A stretch of 64,000 bases of DNA from Kribbella solani (lineage in GTDB: Bacteria > Actinomycetota > Actinomycetes > Propionibacteriales > Kribbellaceae). The translations under genes and the position numbers were made by a program. The notes beneath the pieces are model-generated. The model saw only the letters and a program-made list of their open reading frames with translations, was not told the origin of the DNA and made no database searches. Numbering within the stretch: position 1 is the first letter of the stretch; each line of letters begins with the position of its first letter. Positions 7,894 through 16,786 of the stretch are shown in pieces. The DNA lies in assembly GCF_014205295.1 (NCBI RefSeq), contig NZ_JACHNF010000001.1, forward strand, positions 7,006,001-7,070,000. Direction: 5' to 3'.

Positions 7894-9911
7894 GCGCGTA
7901 CCCGCATCTGCTCGAACCGTTGGATCTAGGGCACGTCGTGCTGCCGAACCGGGTGATCATGGGTTCGATGCACACCGGGCTCGAGGACCGGTTGAGCGAT
8001 CTGCCCAAGCTGGCCGCGTACTTCGCCGAACGCGCGCGCGGCGGTGCCGGCCTGATGGTCACGGGCGGGTACGCGCCGAACCGTACCGGCTGGCTGACGC
8101 CCTTCGGTTCGGCCTTGACCAGTACGAAACAGGCGACCAGGCACCGGTTGCTGACCGATGCGGTGCATGCCGAAGGCGGCCGGATCGCACTTCAGATCCT
8201 GCACGCCGGCCGGTACGCGTACCACCCGTTCAGCGTCTCGGCGTCGGCCTTGAAGGCTCCGATCAACCCCTTCAAACCGCGGGCGCTCTCCGACCGGGGC
8301 GTTCGCCGGCAGATCGCCGCGTACGCCGACTGTGCCGCGCTCGCCCGCGACGCCGGGTACGACGGCGTCGAGATCATGGGCTCCGAGGGGTACTTCATCA
8401 ACCAGTTCCTGGCCGAGCGGACGAACCGGCGCACCGATCGCTGGGGCGGTAGCCCGGAGAACCGGCGCCGGCTCGCGGTCGAGATCGTCCGGCGTACCCG
8501 GGAGCGGGTCGGCACGGACTTCCTGATCATCTACCGGCTGTCGATGGCCGACCTGGTCGAAGGCGGTCAGACCTGGGACGACGTGATCACGCTCGGCCGC
8601 GAGATCGAGGCGGCCGGGGCATCGATCATCAACACCGGCATCGGCTGGCACGAGGCCCGCGTACCCACCATCGTTACGTCGGTCCCGCGCGCGGCGTTCA
8701 CCAGCGTGACCGCGGCCTTCAAACCACACGTGTCGATCCCGGTCGTCACCTCGAACCGGATCAACCTGCCGCAGGTCGCCGAGGAGGTACTGGCCCGCGG
8801 CGACGCCGATCTGATCAGCATGGCCCGGCCGTTCCTGGCCGATCCGGAATGGGTGCTCAAGGCAACAATAGACCGGGCCGACGAGATCAACGTCTGTATC
8901 GCCTGTAACCAGGCCTGTCTGGACCATGTGTTCGCGAAGAAGAAGGCAAGCTGCATGGTCAATCCGCGGGCGGGCCGGGAGACCGAGCTGCGGCTGGAGG
9001 TGACCCGCCGGGCCAAGAGCATCGCGGTCGTCGGTGCTGGGCCGGCCGGGCTCGCGGCGGCGGTGACCGCGGCCGAGCGCGGGCATCGGGTCGAGCTGTT
9101 CGAGGCGAGCAACGAGCTCGGTGGACAGTTCGGGATCGCGCGTCGGATCCCGGGCAAGGAGGAGTTCGCGGAGACGATCCGGTACTACCAGCGGCGACTC
9201 GAACTGACCGGAGTGAAGGTGCACCTCGGGCGTCGCGCGACGCCGACGGACCTGGACGGGTTTGACGAGGTCGTGCTCGCGACCGGGGTGGTGCCGCGGG
9301 TGCCGGCTATTCCCGGCATTGATCACCCGAAGGTGCTCTCGTACGTCGAGGTGGTGCGGGGCGGGAAGCCCGTGGGGGAGACAGTCGCGGTGATCGGGGC
9401 CGGTGGGATCGGGGTGGATGTGAGCGAGTTCCTGACCACGCTGGAGTCGCCCGCGCTGGATCTGGTGGCGTGGCAGGCGGAGTGGGGTGTCGCGGACCCG
9501 GTGACGGTTCAGGCGGCGCTGGGAGTGCCGCGGCCGGAGGCGTCGCCGCGGAAGGTGTATCTGTTGCAGCGGAAGGCTGGGAAGATTGGTGCCGGTCTGG
9601 GTAAGACCAGCGGTTGGGTGCACCGGGCGGCGCTGAAAGCCAAGCAGGTCGAGCAGTTGCGCGGGGTGAACTACGAGCGCATCGACGACGAAGGGCTGCA
9701 CATCAGCTTCGGGCCGAAGCGGGAGAACCCCCAGGTGCTCGCGGTCGACACGGTCGTGATCTGCGCCGGCCAGGAACCACTCCGCGACCTAGCCGAGCCG
9801 CTCCGCGCAACGGGCAGACCGATCCACCTGATCGGCGGCGCCGACGTAGCCGCCGAGCTAGACGCCAAACAAGCCATCGACCAGGCCACCCGCCTAGCCC
9901 TCACCCTCTGA
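7890..9911 (+). CDS. 2,4-dienoyl-CoA reductase-like NADH:flavin oxidoreductase
   Basis: A 673-residue multidomain flavoprotein, the same size as E. coli FadH. Domain order: an Old-Yellow-Enzyme TIM barrel for FMN (about 1-360) with HTGLEDRLSD, SEGYFINQFLAERTN (proton-donor Tyr region) and the active-site His in GIGWHE; a 4Fe-4S cluster with cysteines in CIACNQACLDH and a fourth in ASCMVNP; then FAD- and NAD-binding Rossmann domains starting AVVGAGPAGLAAAV. Electrons flow NAD(P)H to FAD to Fe-S to FMN to substrate. The true substrate may be another enoyl or dienoyl compound. The start overlaps the PadR stop; AAGGA precedes it. Confidence 0.93.
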   Translation: MSAYPHLLEPLDLGHVVLPNRVIMGSMHTGLEDRLSDLPKLAAYFAERARGGAGLMVTGGYAPNRTGWLTPFGSALTSTKQATRHRLLTDAVHAEGGRIALQILHAGRYAYHPFSVSASALKAPINPFKPRALSDRGVRRQIAAYADCAALARDAGYDGVEIMGSEGYFINQFLAERTNRRTDRWGGSPENRRRLAVEIVRRTRERVGTDFLIIYRLSMADLVEGGQTWDDVITLGREIEAAGASIINTGIGWHEARVPTIVTSVPRAAFTSVTAAFKPHVSIPVVTSNRINLPQVAEEVLARGDADLISMARPFLADPEWVLKATIDRADEINVCIACNQACLDHVFAKKKASCMVNPRAGRETELRLEVTRRAKSIAVVGAGPAGLAAAVTAAERGHRVELFEASNELGGQFGIARRIPGKEEFAETIRYYQRRLELTGVKVHLGRRATPTDLDGFDEVVLATGVVPRVPAIPGIDHPKVLSYVEVVRGGKPVGETVAVIGAGGIGVDVSEFLTTLESPALDLVAWQAEWGVADPVTVQAALGVPRPEASPRKVYLLQRKAGKIGAGLGKTSGWVHRAALKAKQVEQLRGVNYERIDDEGLHISFGPKRENPQVLAVDTVVICAGQEPLRDLAEPLRATGRPIHLIGGADVAAELDAKQAIDQATRLALTL

Positions 9912-9925
9912 CTGCGTGCCCTAAG

Positions 9926-10007
9926 GACAGGAAGTAGTCCCGCTTCAAGGCGCGCGCCAGGCTCAGACAAGCACAACCGACAGCCGCGATCGCCACTACT
10001 TCCTGTC
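9926..10007. terminator. Long-armed inverted repeat after the FadH-like gene
   Basis: Arms GACAGGAAGTAGT (9926-9938) and ACTACTTCCTGTC (9995-10007) are perfect over 13 bp with 56 bases between. The element begins 15 bp after the stop codon. It can form a terminator hairpin, although the loop is long. The motif is related to the 991-1074 element (shared AGGACAGG and CTGTCGTT), suggesting a repeated intergenic family. Confidence 0.45.
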
Positions 10008-10018
10008 GTTGGACACAG

Positions 10019-10103
10019 CTAGTGCACCTCGGCCGGTGCACTAGTGCGCGGTGGCGTTCTGGCTTTGAACTAGTGCACCGTGTACGGCGTACGCGCACTA
10101 GTT
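10019..10103. promoter_or_regulatory. Cluster of five CTAGTGC operator half-sites before the monooxygenase gene
   Basis: Half-sites: CTAGTGCACC (10019-10028) facing GGTGCACTAG (10035-10044) as a perfect 10-6-10 palindrome; ACTAGTGCGCG (10040-10050); AACTAGTGCACC (10068-10079) facing GTACGCGCACTAGTT (10089-10103). The last 15 bases are identical to the right arm of the palindrome in front of the GntR-TetR regulator at 16835-16867. The cluster ends 15 bp before the monooxygenase ATG. This points to shared control by that regulator. Confidence 0.75.
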
Positions 10104-10118
10104 GAAGGAGTGGGAGTT

Positions 10119-11513
10119 ATGAAGACTGTTCTGATTTCCGGTGGTGGGATCGCGGGGCCGGCGTTGGCGTTCTGGTTGCGGCGGTTCGGGTTCGCGCCGA
10201 CGGTGGTGGAGATCGCGCCGGGGCCGCGGCCGGGTGGGCAGACCGTGGATCTGCGTGGGGTGTCGCGGGTGGTCGCCGAGCGGATGGGACTGATGCCGGC
10301 GGTGGCCGGGCGGCAGGTGCATGAGCGCGGCCTCGAGTACGTGCGCGCCGACGGGCGCCGGACCGCGGCGATGGCGGCCGAGGCGCTCGACGGCGCCGGC
10401 CCGGTCGCGGAGATCGAGATCCTCCGCGGCGACCTGGCCGAGCTCCTGACCGACGCGACCACCGACGTGGAGTACCTGTACGGCGACTCGATCACCGCCC
10501 TGCGACAGGACCTCGAGCCGAGCGAACCAAGCACCGCCACCCTCAGCCGCAGCAGCGGCGGCACCAGCAGCGGCATCAGCAGCGGCACCAGCAGCGGCAC
10601 CAGCACCGGCGGCGGCTGTGGTGGGGTTGAGGTTACTTTCGCGAGTGGGGGCGAGCGGCGGTTTGATCTGGTGGTCGGTGCGGATGGTGTGCATTCGCGG
10701 GTGCGGCGGCTCGCGTTCGGGCCGGAGGCGGACTTCGTTCACCACCTCGGCGGCTACACCTCGTACTTCACCATCGAGACACCGGAAGACCTGCAGCACT
10801 GGATGAAGATCTACACCGCTCCGGGTGGTCGCTGGATCGCGCTGCGGCCGGACCGCGACCCGCGGTTCGCGAAGGTGCTGCTCAGCTTCCGTTCGCCGGT
10901 GCTGGACTACGACCGGAAGGACCTCGCGGCGCAGAAGCGGCTGGTTCGGTCGCGGTTCGAAGGTCTCGGCTGGCACGCCGAGAAGGTGCTGGCCGGCCTG
11001 GACGCGGCGGACGATTTCTACCTCGACACCACCAGCCGTGTCGTCGTCCCGGACTGGTCCCGCGGCCGGGTCACGCTCGTCGGTGACGCGGGGTACTGCG
11101 GTTCCCCGATGGCCGGTCACGGTACGGCGCTCTCGCTCGTCGGGGCGTACGTCCTCGCGGGCGAACTGGCCGCGGCGAACGGTGATCACGCCCGCGCGTT
11201 CCCGGCGTACCAGGCCCGGATGCAGGCGTACGTGGAGCAGCGGATGGAGCTTCCGCCGGGTGGGCTGAAGATGGCGATGCCGATGTCGTCGTTCGGCATC
11301 GCGTACCGCGACCTGGTGCTCCGGGTGATGACCTCGCCGATGATGTCCGGCGCGCTGGCCAAAATGGCGCGGGTGAAGCCGGACGCCATCGACCTGCCGG
11401 AGTACAGCGGGCTGCCTGAGCGCAGCGGGCTGCCGGAGCACTCGGTCGGGTTGCCGGAGGGGTCAGTCGAGCGGGGAGACCCAGTCCGGGTTGCGGCCGA
11501 GGAGGCCGAGTAG
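10119..11513 (+). CDS. FAD-dependent monooxygenase (PHBH fold) with unusual inserts
   Basis: A 464-residue flavoprotein hydroxylase of the p-hydroxybenzoate-hydroxylase/TetX type. The FAD motif GGGIAGPALAFWL is at residues 8-20, the DG motif at VGADGVHSRVRR, and the second FAD motif GDAGYCGSPMAGHG further on. Two oddities: four 12-base repeats encode a Gly/Ser/Thr-rich loop (residues about 146-165) and the C-terminus has repeated LPE-x-SG units before running 51 bp into the convergent DinB-like gene. The ATG at 10119 has AAGGAG eight bases upstream. The operator cluster suggests control by the GntR-TetR regulator. The substrate is unknown; small aromatics or antibiotics are typical. Confidence 0.9.
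   Translation: MKTVLISGGGIAGPALAFWLRRFGFAPTVVEIAPGPRPGGQTVDLRGVSRVVAERMGLMPAVAGRQVHERGLEYVRADGRRTAAMAAEALDGAGPVAEIEILRGDLAELLTDATTDVEYLYGDSITALRQDLEPSEPSTATLSRSSGGTSSGISSGTSSGTSTGGGCGGVEVTFASGGERRFDLVVGADGVHSRVRRLAFGPEADFVHHLGGYTSYFTIETPEDLQHWMKIYTAPGGRWIALRPDRDPRFAKVLLSFRSPVLDYDRKDLAAQKRLVRSRFEGLGWHAEKVLAGLDAADDFYLDTTSRVVVPDWSRGRVTLVGDAGYCGSPMAGHGTALSLVGAYVLAGELAAANGDHARAFPAYQARMQAYVEQRMELPPGGLKMAMPMSSFGIAYRDLVLRVMTSPMMSGALAKMARVKPDAIDLPEYSGLPERSGLPEHSVGLPEGSVERGDPVRVAAEEAE
10560..10607 (+). repeat. Four 12-bp tandem repeats inside the monooxygenase gene
   Basis: Four in-frame copies of the unit GGCACCAGCAGC (one base change in copies 2 and 4) encode GTSS/GISS/GTSS/GTST. They sit in a surface loop between the FAD-binding and substrate-binding parts, where most relatives are shorter. 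Being a multiple of three, copy-number change would keep the frame. Confidence 0.85.
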
Positions 11514-12053
11514 CTGGTCGAGGTCGGAGGACGTGCCGGACACCTTGACGCCGCGTTCGAACGCGTACCCCGGCCCGCGGTTCGCGTCGGTGTCGGGGAT
11601 CCGGCGGGCCAGCGTGAGCGCCAGCTCGACCATGTCCGGTGGCGGGTTGTACGGGACGTCGATCGCGCGGGCCAGGTCCCAGGCGTGCACGACGCAGTCG
11701 AGCTGGTGGAAGGTCAGCGCGATCCGGCGCGGGAACGAGCCGAACTCGCGGACCTCCACCAGCCGGTCCAGCGCGCCGCCGTCGGCGAACGCGTCCGCGA
11801 CCCGGACGTTCGACCGCCGGTACGCGCCGGCCGGGTTGTCGGCGAGGCGGCCACCGTTCCAGGTGTGCACGGTGGCGGAGCCGTTCTGCGCGGCCGCGGC
11901 CAGGCCCTCGTTCTGGCTGACCACGTGCCGGAGCAGGCCGCGGACGGTCCAGTCGGGGCAGGGGGTCGGAAACCACAACTGCTCGGCGCGTACCTGCATG
12001 ACGACTTCCCCGAGCACCGCGCCGGCCCGGCGATCCAGATCCCGGATGTCCAT
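11463..12053 (-). CDS. TIGR03086-type DinB-like metal-binding protein
   Basis: A 196-residue protein of the DinB/mycothiol-dependent maleylpyruvate isomerase-like superfamily. Features: an N-terminal helix MDIRDLDRRAGAVLGEVV, the signature PTPCPDWTVRGLLRHVV (residues about 29-45), and FHQLDCVVHAWDLARAI containing the conserved second metal-ligand His. Members often use mycothiol or act as small metal-dependent transferases. The ATG at 12053 is preceded by AAGGAG; longer upstream reading is low-complexity repeat. Its end overlaps the monooxygenase end by 51 bp in convergent orientation. Confidence 0.85.
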   Translation of the reverse strand: MDIRDLDRRAGAVLGEVVMQVRAEQLWFPTPCPDWTVRGLLRHVVSQNEGLAAAAQNGSATVHTWNGGRLADNPAGAYRRSNVRVADAFADGGALDRLVEVREFGSFPRRIALTFHQLDCVVHAWDLARAIDVPYNPPPDMVELALTLARRIPDTDANRGPGYAFERGVKVSGTSSDLDQLLGLLGRNPDWVSPLD

Positions 12054-12180
12054 CCGCTCTCCTTCAGTGGCTGCACCGAGCATAAGTCGGTACGCCGCCG
12101 TCCGCAGGGAAACGCCTGCGGCACAAGGGACAACCCGCACAGCGGTGGAACAGATGATGCCCAGGTGTCGCGGCAGGTTG

Positions 12181-12277
12181 CAGGCAGCAGGCAGCAGGCA
12201 GCAGGCAGCAGGCAGCAGGCAGCGCGCGGCGGTTGCGAGCAGCAGCAGGTGGCAGGCGGCGGTTGCGAGCAGCAGCA
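12181..12277. repeat. Heptamer array (6 x CAGGCAG) plus a 22-bp direct repeat
   Basis: Six uninterrupted copies of CAGGCAG run from 12181 to 12222. Next to them a 22-bp unit beginning GCGGCGGTTGCGAGC occurs at 12226-12247 and again at 12256-12277 (period 30). The 251-bp gap between the DinB-like and HhH-GPD genes holds no convincing gene. Heptamers cannot be in-frame protein repeats unless three copies are counted together, so this looks like non-coding slippage-prone DNA. Confidence 0.9.
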
Positions 12278-12304
12278 CGCCGCGCGTGCGGCGCCGAGCC
12301 GCGA

Positions 12305-12892
12305 TCAGGCCTTGGCGGCGGCCTTAGCGGCCTTCTTGAAGTTGCGGACCTCCAGCAGCGACGCGGCGTCGGTGACGTCCGCGATCGAGCGCCGGGAGCC
12401 GCGGTCGCCGTAGTTGCCGGCGGCCTCACGCCAGCCCTTCGGCTGCACGCCGCGCTGCTTGCCGAGCAGCGCGAGAAAGATCTTCGCCTTCTGCTCGCCG
12501 AAGCCCGGCAGCGCCTTCAGCCGCTTCAGCACCTCGGCCCCGTCCGGCTTCGGGCGCCCGGCCAGCCAGATGTTGCTGGTTTCACCGTCGTACTTGTCGA
12601 GGATCTCCTGGGCCAGGGCGTGTACCCGGCGGCCCATTGACCCGCCGTACCGGTGGATCGCCGGCGGTGTGACGGCGAGCTCGACGAACTCCTCCACGTC
12701 GGCCGCGGCGATCTTGCGCAGGTCGAAACCGTCCATCCGGTTCGCGATCTTCAGCGGTCCGGAGAAGGCGTGCTCCATCGGGTACTGCTGGTCCAGGAGC
12801 ATCCCGACCAGCAGGGCGAACGGGTCGTCGTTGAGCAGCTGGTCGGCGTCCGGGTTGCCGGTGAGTTGCAGTTCGCGCAGCATGCCGTCCAT
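12305..12892 (-). CDS. HhH-GPD-type base-excision repair family protein
   Basis: A 195-residue protein with a helix-hairpin-helix segment LKALPGFGEQKAKIFLALLG (about residues 125-144) and the overall pattern of the actinobacterial uncharacterised HhH-GPD group (TIGR03252), starting with LTGNPDADQLLNDDPFALLVG and containing LLDQQYPMEHAF. It probably binds DNA and may be a glycosylase, but I do not see a clear catalytic Asp in the usual place after the hairpin. The C-terminus is a Lys/Ala tail. No obvious ribosome-binding site is present. It starts 12 bp after the iron permease stop and may be transcribed with it. Confidence 0.8.
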   Translation of the reverse strand: MDGMLRELQLTGNPDADQLLNDDPFALLVGMLLDQQYPMEHAFSGPLKIANRMDGFDLRKIAAADVEEFVELAVTPPAIHRYGGSMGRRVHALAQEILDKYDGETSNIWLAGRPKPDGAEVLKRLKALPGFGEQKAKIFLALLGKQRGVQPKGWREAAGNYGDRGSRRSIADVTDAASLLEVRNFKKAAKAAAKA

Positions 12893-12904
12893 CTTGACAT
12901 GGCG

Positions 12905-14983
12905 TCAGCGCGTGGGCACGCGCGTGCGCCAGAGCAGGTAGACGAAGTACGGCGCGCCGATCAGGGCGGTCAGGAGGCCGGCTGGGATCTGGGCCGGGGC
13001 GAGCAGGGTTCGGCCGAGGCTGTCGGCGAGGCTGACCAGGACGGCGCCGAGCAGTGCCGCGACCGGGAGGATCCGGGCGTGCCGGCCGCCGACCAGGGCG
13101 CGGGCCGCGTGCGGGGCGACCAGGCCGACGAAACCGACCACGCCGATCGCCGAGACCGCCGCCGCGGTCAGCAGCGCTGCCGCCAGCAGCATCACCAGCC
13201 GGGTCCGCTCCAGCCGGACGCCGAGGATGCGGGGGACATCGTCGTCCAGCGCGAGCAGATCCAGCTCCCGTCGTACGTGCACGATCAGCGGGGTCAGTAC
13301 GGCCAGCGCGATCGTGACCGGGACGATCTGCGGGAGCGTACGCCCGTAGGTGCTGCCGGAGAGCCAGGTCATGGCGAGGCTCAGGTTCCACGGGTCGGTC
13401 GCGACGATCAGCAGCGTGGTGATGGCGGTCGCGGCCGACGAGACGCCGACGCCGATGAGTACGAGCCGGTCCGAGCTGAGGCCGCCGCGCCAGGAGGCGA
13501 CGTACACCAGGCCGAAAGTGAGCAGCGCGGCGACGGCTGCCGTACCGGACAGCAACCAGATGCTTGCCGACGGCACCAGGATCAGGATCGTCACGGCGCC
13601 GACGCCGGCCCCGCCGGTGATGCCGAGGATGCCTGGTTCGGCGAGCGGGTTCCGGCAGACGGCCTGCACGGTCGTACCGGCGATGGCGAGCGCGGCGCCG
13701 CACAGTATCGCGGAGAGTACGCGGGGGATGCGCTGGTCCAGGACGTACGTGATTGCCCGGCCGGAGCGACCGCTGATCCAGTTGACCAGGTCGCCGGTAC
13801 GAAGGAAGGCGTCGCCGGTCAGCATCGCGCCGACGAGGGCCACGACCAACAGAACGACAAGGGCGATCGTGACGAGCCAGAACGTGCGCCGACTGCGTAC
13901 ACCGGAACCTGTGCCGCCGGGAGAGCGCCCGGAATCGCGGTGCCGCCGGGCCAGCCAGACCAGGACGCCCGCGCCGACGACCATCGTCATGATGCCGGTC
14001 GGGATCTCCACGCCGGCCTGGCCGCCGAACAGCGCCCGCAGGATGACGTCCGCGGCGAGTACGACCAGGACGCCGGCCAGGCCGGAGAGCGGGAGCAGGA
14101 CGCGATGCCGGAGTACGCCCGGAACGATCGGGGCGATCAGCCGGACCAGTACGGGCGCGACCAGGCCGACGAAACCGACCGGTCCCGCGACCGTGACCGC
14201 GGCGGCGGAGAGCAGGACCGTGACCAGCGTGGTCAGGATGCGTACCCGGCGTACGTGCACGCCGAGGACCGCCGCGGTGTCGTCGCCGAGCGTGAGGATG
14301 TCCAGTTTCGCCGCCAGCAGGAACGCGCCGACGATGCCGAGGGCAACGATCGGCGCCATTTGGGTGACCGCGTGCAGGTCGGTCTGGACGAGCGTGCCGG
14401 CACCCCAGGCGAACGTGCCGACGGTTTCCTCGCGGTACAGCAGCAGGAGCAGCGTGGTCACGCCCGCGAGTGCCATCGCGACCGCGGACCCCGCGAGGAT
14501 CAGCCGCGTCGGCCCGGTCGCGCCACCGGCGGACAGGGCGAGTACGAGACCCGCGGCCGCCAGCCCGCCGAGGAACGCGACGCCGCCGGCCGACAGGACG
14601 GGCAGCGGAATCCCGAACGCGGAGACGACCACGACCGCCAGGTACGCGCCCGCGTTGACGCCCAGCGTGTCCGGCGAGGCCAGCGGGTTTCGCGCCAGCG
14701 ACTGCAGTCCCGCGCCGGCTACGCCGAGGGCAACCCCGACCAGTACGCCGGCCAGCAACCGCGGCAAGCGCGACGCGATCAGTACGTTCTGCGCGTCGTC
14801 GGAGCCGCGGCCGATCACCAGCCGGACCAGATCCCCGGCCCCGATCGAGGACGTGCCCTGCGTCAGATGTACCGCCGCCAGCATGATGATCGCCGCCGCG
14901 ACCAGCACGAAAACGCCGGCCACGCGCACCGTACGGACCGGCTGCCGGAGGGTTTCGGCAGCCGGCGCGGTGACCTGGGTCAA
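12905..14983 (-). CDS. Fused double FecCD-type iron-siderophore ABC permease (FhuB-like)
   Basis: About 692 residues made of two homologous FecCD permease halves (about 1-345 and 355-692), as in FhuB. Each half has roughly ten membrane helices, a LPRLLAGVLVG or IPRVLSAILCG segment, RNPLASPDTLGVNAG or RNPLAEPGILGITGG, and the coupling-helix region GPVGFVGLVAP or GVVGFVGLVAP that contacts the ATPase. It imports ferric siderophores with the adjacent ATPase and binding lipoprotein. The start is taken as TTG 14983, overlapping the binding-protein stop (TTGA); no strong Shine-Dalgarno is seen. Confidence 0.92.
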   Translation of the reverse strand: MTQVTAPAAETLRQPVRTVRVAGVFVLVAAAIIMLAAVHLTQGTSSIGAGDLVRLVIGRGSDDAQNVLIASRLPRLLAGVLVGVALGVAGAGLQSLARNPLASPDTLGVNAGAYLAVVVVSAFGIPLPVLSAGGVAFLGGLAAAGLVLALSAGGATGPTRLILAGSAVAMALAGVTTLLLLLYREETVGTFAWGAGTLVQTDLHAVTQMAPIVALGIVGAFLLAAKLDILTLGDDTAAVLGVHVRRVRILTTLVTVLLSAAAVTVAGPVGFVGLVAPVLVRLIAPIVPGVLRHRVLLPLSGLAGVLVVLAADVILRALFGGQAGVEIPTGIMTMVVGAGVLVWLARRHRDSGRSPGGTGSGVRSRRTFWLVTIALVVLLVVALVGAMLTGDAFLRTGDLVNWISGRSGRAITYVLDQRIPRVLSAILCGAALAIAGTTVQAVCRNPLAEPGILGITGGAGVGAVTILILVPSASIWLLSGTAAVAALLTFGLVYVASWRGGLSSDRLVLIGVGVSSAATAITTLLIVATDPWNLSLAMTWLSGSTYGRTLPQIVPVTIALAVLTPLIVHVRRELDLLALDDDVPRILGVRLERTRLVMLLAAALLTAAAVSAIGVVGFVGLVAPHAARALVGGRHARILPVAALLGAVLVSLADSLGRTLLAPAQIPAGLLTALIGAPYFVYLLWRTRVPTR

Positions 14984-15954
14984 GAGGTGACTGCCTGGAC
15001 GGCGGCGTCGACGAACTGCTCGGCCGACTTCGGCCCGCCGAACATCCAGATACCGTCGGGCAGGCGATGGACGTTGCCCGCCTTCACGAACGGAAGGTTC
15101 TTCCAGATCGCGTTCCCGGCCAGGTCCTCGCCGAACACGTCGCCGCCGTCGTTCTTGTTCGCGATGTACAGGAACGTACCGTTCGGGAGCTTGGTCAGCC
15201 CTTCCAGATCGGTCTGCGCCATCCCGTACACCTTGTCGCCGGCGCCGGTCCAGCCGTTCTTCAGGCCGAGCTCGGCCGCGACCGCGCCGAGCAGCGAGCC
15301 GGAGGTGTACATCCGGATCGAGATCGTGCTGCCCTGCTTCCAGCCGTCGGACATCGTGAAGCCGGTACCGGCCTTGCCCGCGTCGGCGATCTTCTTCTTG
15401 CCCTCGGCAACTGCCTGGTCGAAGCCGGCGGTCAGCTGCTTCGCCTGCTCCTGCTTGCCGGTGGCCTGGCCGATCAGGTCCAGGTTGGTCTTCATCTGCG
15501 GGATCGCGTTCGCCGCGTCCGCGCCGCGCAGCACCAGCACCGGCGCGGCCTTCTCCAGCTGGGCGATCGTGTTCGCCGACTCGTCGGTGGTGGTGACGAC
15601 CAGATCGGGGTTCAGGGCAACGATCGCGTCGACGCTGGACTCGCCACGGGTCCCGACGTCCTTCACCGACGGATCCAGCTTCTCGGCGGTCACCCAGTTC
15701 GTGTACCCCTTGACGTCCGCGACGCCGACCGGCATCACGCCGAGCGAGATCAGGCTTTCGACCGCGTTCCACTCGAGCGCGACCACCCTCGCGGCCGGGG
15801 CTTTCAGGTCGAGTTTCTTGTTCCGCGCGTCGGTCAGCGACACCGGCCGCGCGGCCGCGGTCGACGTGTCGTCGGAGGTGGTCGGTTCGCTGGTGCCGCA
15901 CGCCGTCAGGGACAGCAGGGCAGCAGCGACCAGAGCGATGGCGGTTCGTCTCAT
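14980..15954 (-). CDS. Iron-siderophore ABC transporter substrate-binding lipoprotein
   Basis: A 324-residue exported lipoprotein. The signal peptide MRRTAIALVAAALLSLTAC ends in lipobox LTAC with the lipidated Cys at residue 19, followed by a Thr/Ser-rich linker. The periplasmic-binding (FepB/FecB type, class III) domain shows ARVVALEWNAVESLISLGV, GTRGESSVDAIVALNPDLVV and the long connecting helix. It captures ferric siderophores outside the membrane. Second gene of the operon, 11 bp after the ATPase gene. Confidence 0.93.
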   Translation of the reverse strand: MRRTAIALVAAALLSLTACGTSEPTTSDDTSTAAARPVSLTDARNKKLDLKAPAARVVALEWNAVESLISLGVMPVGVADVKGYTNWVTAEKLDPSVKDVGTRGESSVDAIVALNPDLVVTTTDESANTIAQLEKAAPVLVLRGADAANAIPQMKTNLDLIGQATGKQEQAKQLTAGFDQAVAEGKKKIADAGKAGTGFTMSDGWKQGSTISIRMYTSGSLLGAVAAELGLKNGWTGAGDKVYGMAQTDLEGLTKLPNGTFLYIANKNDGGDVFGEDLAGNAIWKNLPFVKAGNVHRLPDGIWMFGGPKSAEQFVDAAVQAVTS

Positions 15955-15965
15955 CAGAATGACTT

Positions 15966-16781
15966 TCAGATCGTGGTGACGCGGGACAGGTGCTTGCCGA
16001 TGGGGCGGGTGCTGACCAGGCCGGTGGCCGGATCGGTGCCGACCTCGATCCGGATGCCGTACGTCTCGGTCAGCGCGCCGGCCCGCAGGACCTCCTCCGG
16101 CGTACCGGTCGCGCGTACTCGCCCCTGATCGAGTAGCGCGATCCGGTCGGCCACCGCGGCCGCCTGGTTGAGGTCGTGCAGGACGACACCGACGGCAACT
16201 CCGTGCTCGTCGGCGAGTTCGCGCATCAGGTCGAGAATCTCGATCTGGTAGCGCAGGTCGAGGAAGGTGGTCGGTTCGTCGAGCAGCAGGACGCCGGTGT
16301 CCTGTGCGAGGCAGGTCGCGAGCCAGACGCGTTGCAGTTCGCCGCCGGACAGCTCGTCGACCGCGCGGTCGGCCATCGCGCGTACGCCGGTGACCGTCAT
16401 CGCGTGCTCGATCGCCCGTGGGCCGTCCGCGTCGTCGTTGCGCCAGCGGCCCTTGTGCGGGTGCCGTCCGTACCCGACGACGTCGCGCACGCGGACGCCG
16501 TTCGGGGTCGGCCGGGACTGCGACAGCAGCGTGACCTTGCGGGCGAACTCCTTCGCCGACAGGGCGAGCGCGTCGTCGCCGCCGGGGAACGTGATGCTGC
16601 CCGCGTCCGGCTGGTGCAGCCGGGCCAGAGCGCGGAGCAGCGTCGACTTGCCGCTGCCGTTCGGCCCGACGAGCGCGGTCACGCTCGCGGCCTCGATCCG
16701 CAGCGACGCGCCGTCGACGACATGCCGGCCGTGATACCCGAGGCGCAGCTCGGCGCCGGTCAGCCCCACCAGTTCGTGCAT
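15966..16781 (-). CDS. Iron-siderophore ABC transporter ATP-binding protein (FecE/FhuC-like)
   Basis: A 271-residue ATPase. Walker A GPNGSGKST (residues about 39-47), Q-loop in LLSQSRPTPNGV, signature ELSGGELQRV, Walker B VLLLDEPTTFLD, and switch His in VLHDLNQAA. The Q-loop and D-loop wording is typical of FecE/FhuC. It powers the double permease encoded downstream. First gene of the operon; an IdeR-type iron box overlaps the region just before its ATG and there is no clear Shine-Dalgarno, so a very short leader is likely. Confidence 0.94.
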   Translation of the reverse strand: MHELVGLTGAELRLGYHGRHVVDGASLRIEAASVTALVGPNGSGKSTLLRALARLHQPDAGSITFPGGDDALALSAKEFARKVTLLSQSRPTPNGVRVRDVVGYGRHPHKGRWRNDDADGPRAIEHAMTVTGVRAMADRAVDELSGGELQRVWLATCLAQDTGVLLLDEPTTFLDLRYQIEILDLMRELADEHGVAVGVVLHDLNQAAAVADRIALLDQGRVRATGTPEEVLRAGALTETYGIRIEVGTDPATGLVSTRPIGKHLSRVTTI

Positions 16782-16786
16782 GCGAT

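Noticed and set aside
12178..12300. CRISPR-like array
   Set aside because: The unit is a contiguous 7-bp repeat without spacers, and there are no cas genes.
12905..15901. A 998-codon minus-strand open frame across the iron transporter genes
   Set aside because: Only its 3' two-thirds (from TTG 14983) encodes the fused permease; the upstream part is an out-of-frame reading of the binding-protein gene, whose own frame has a clear lipobox and domain.
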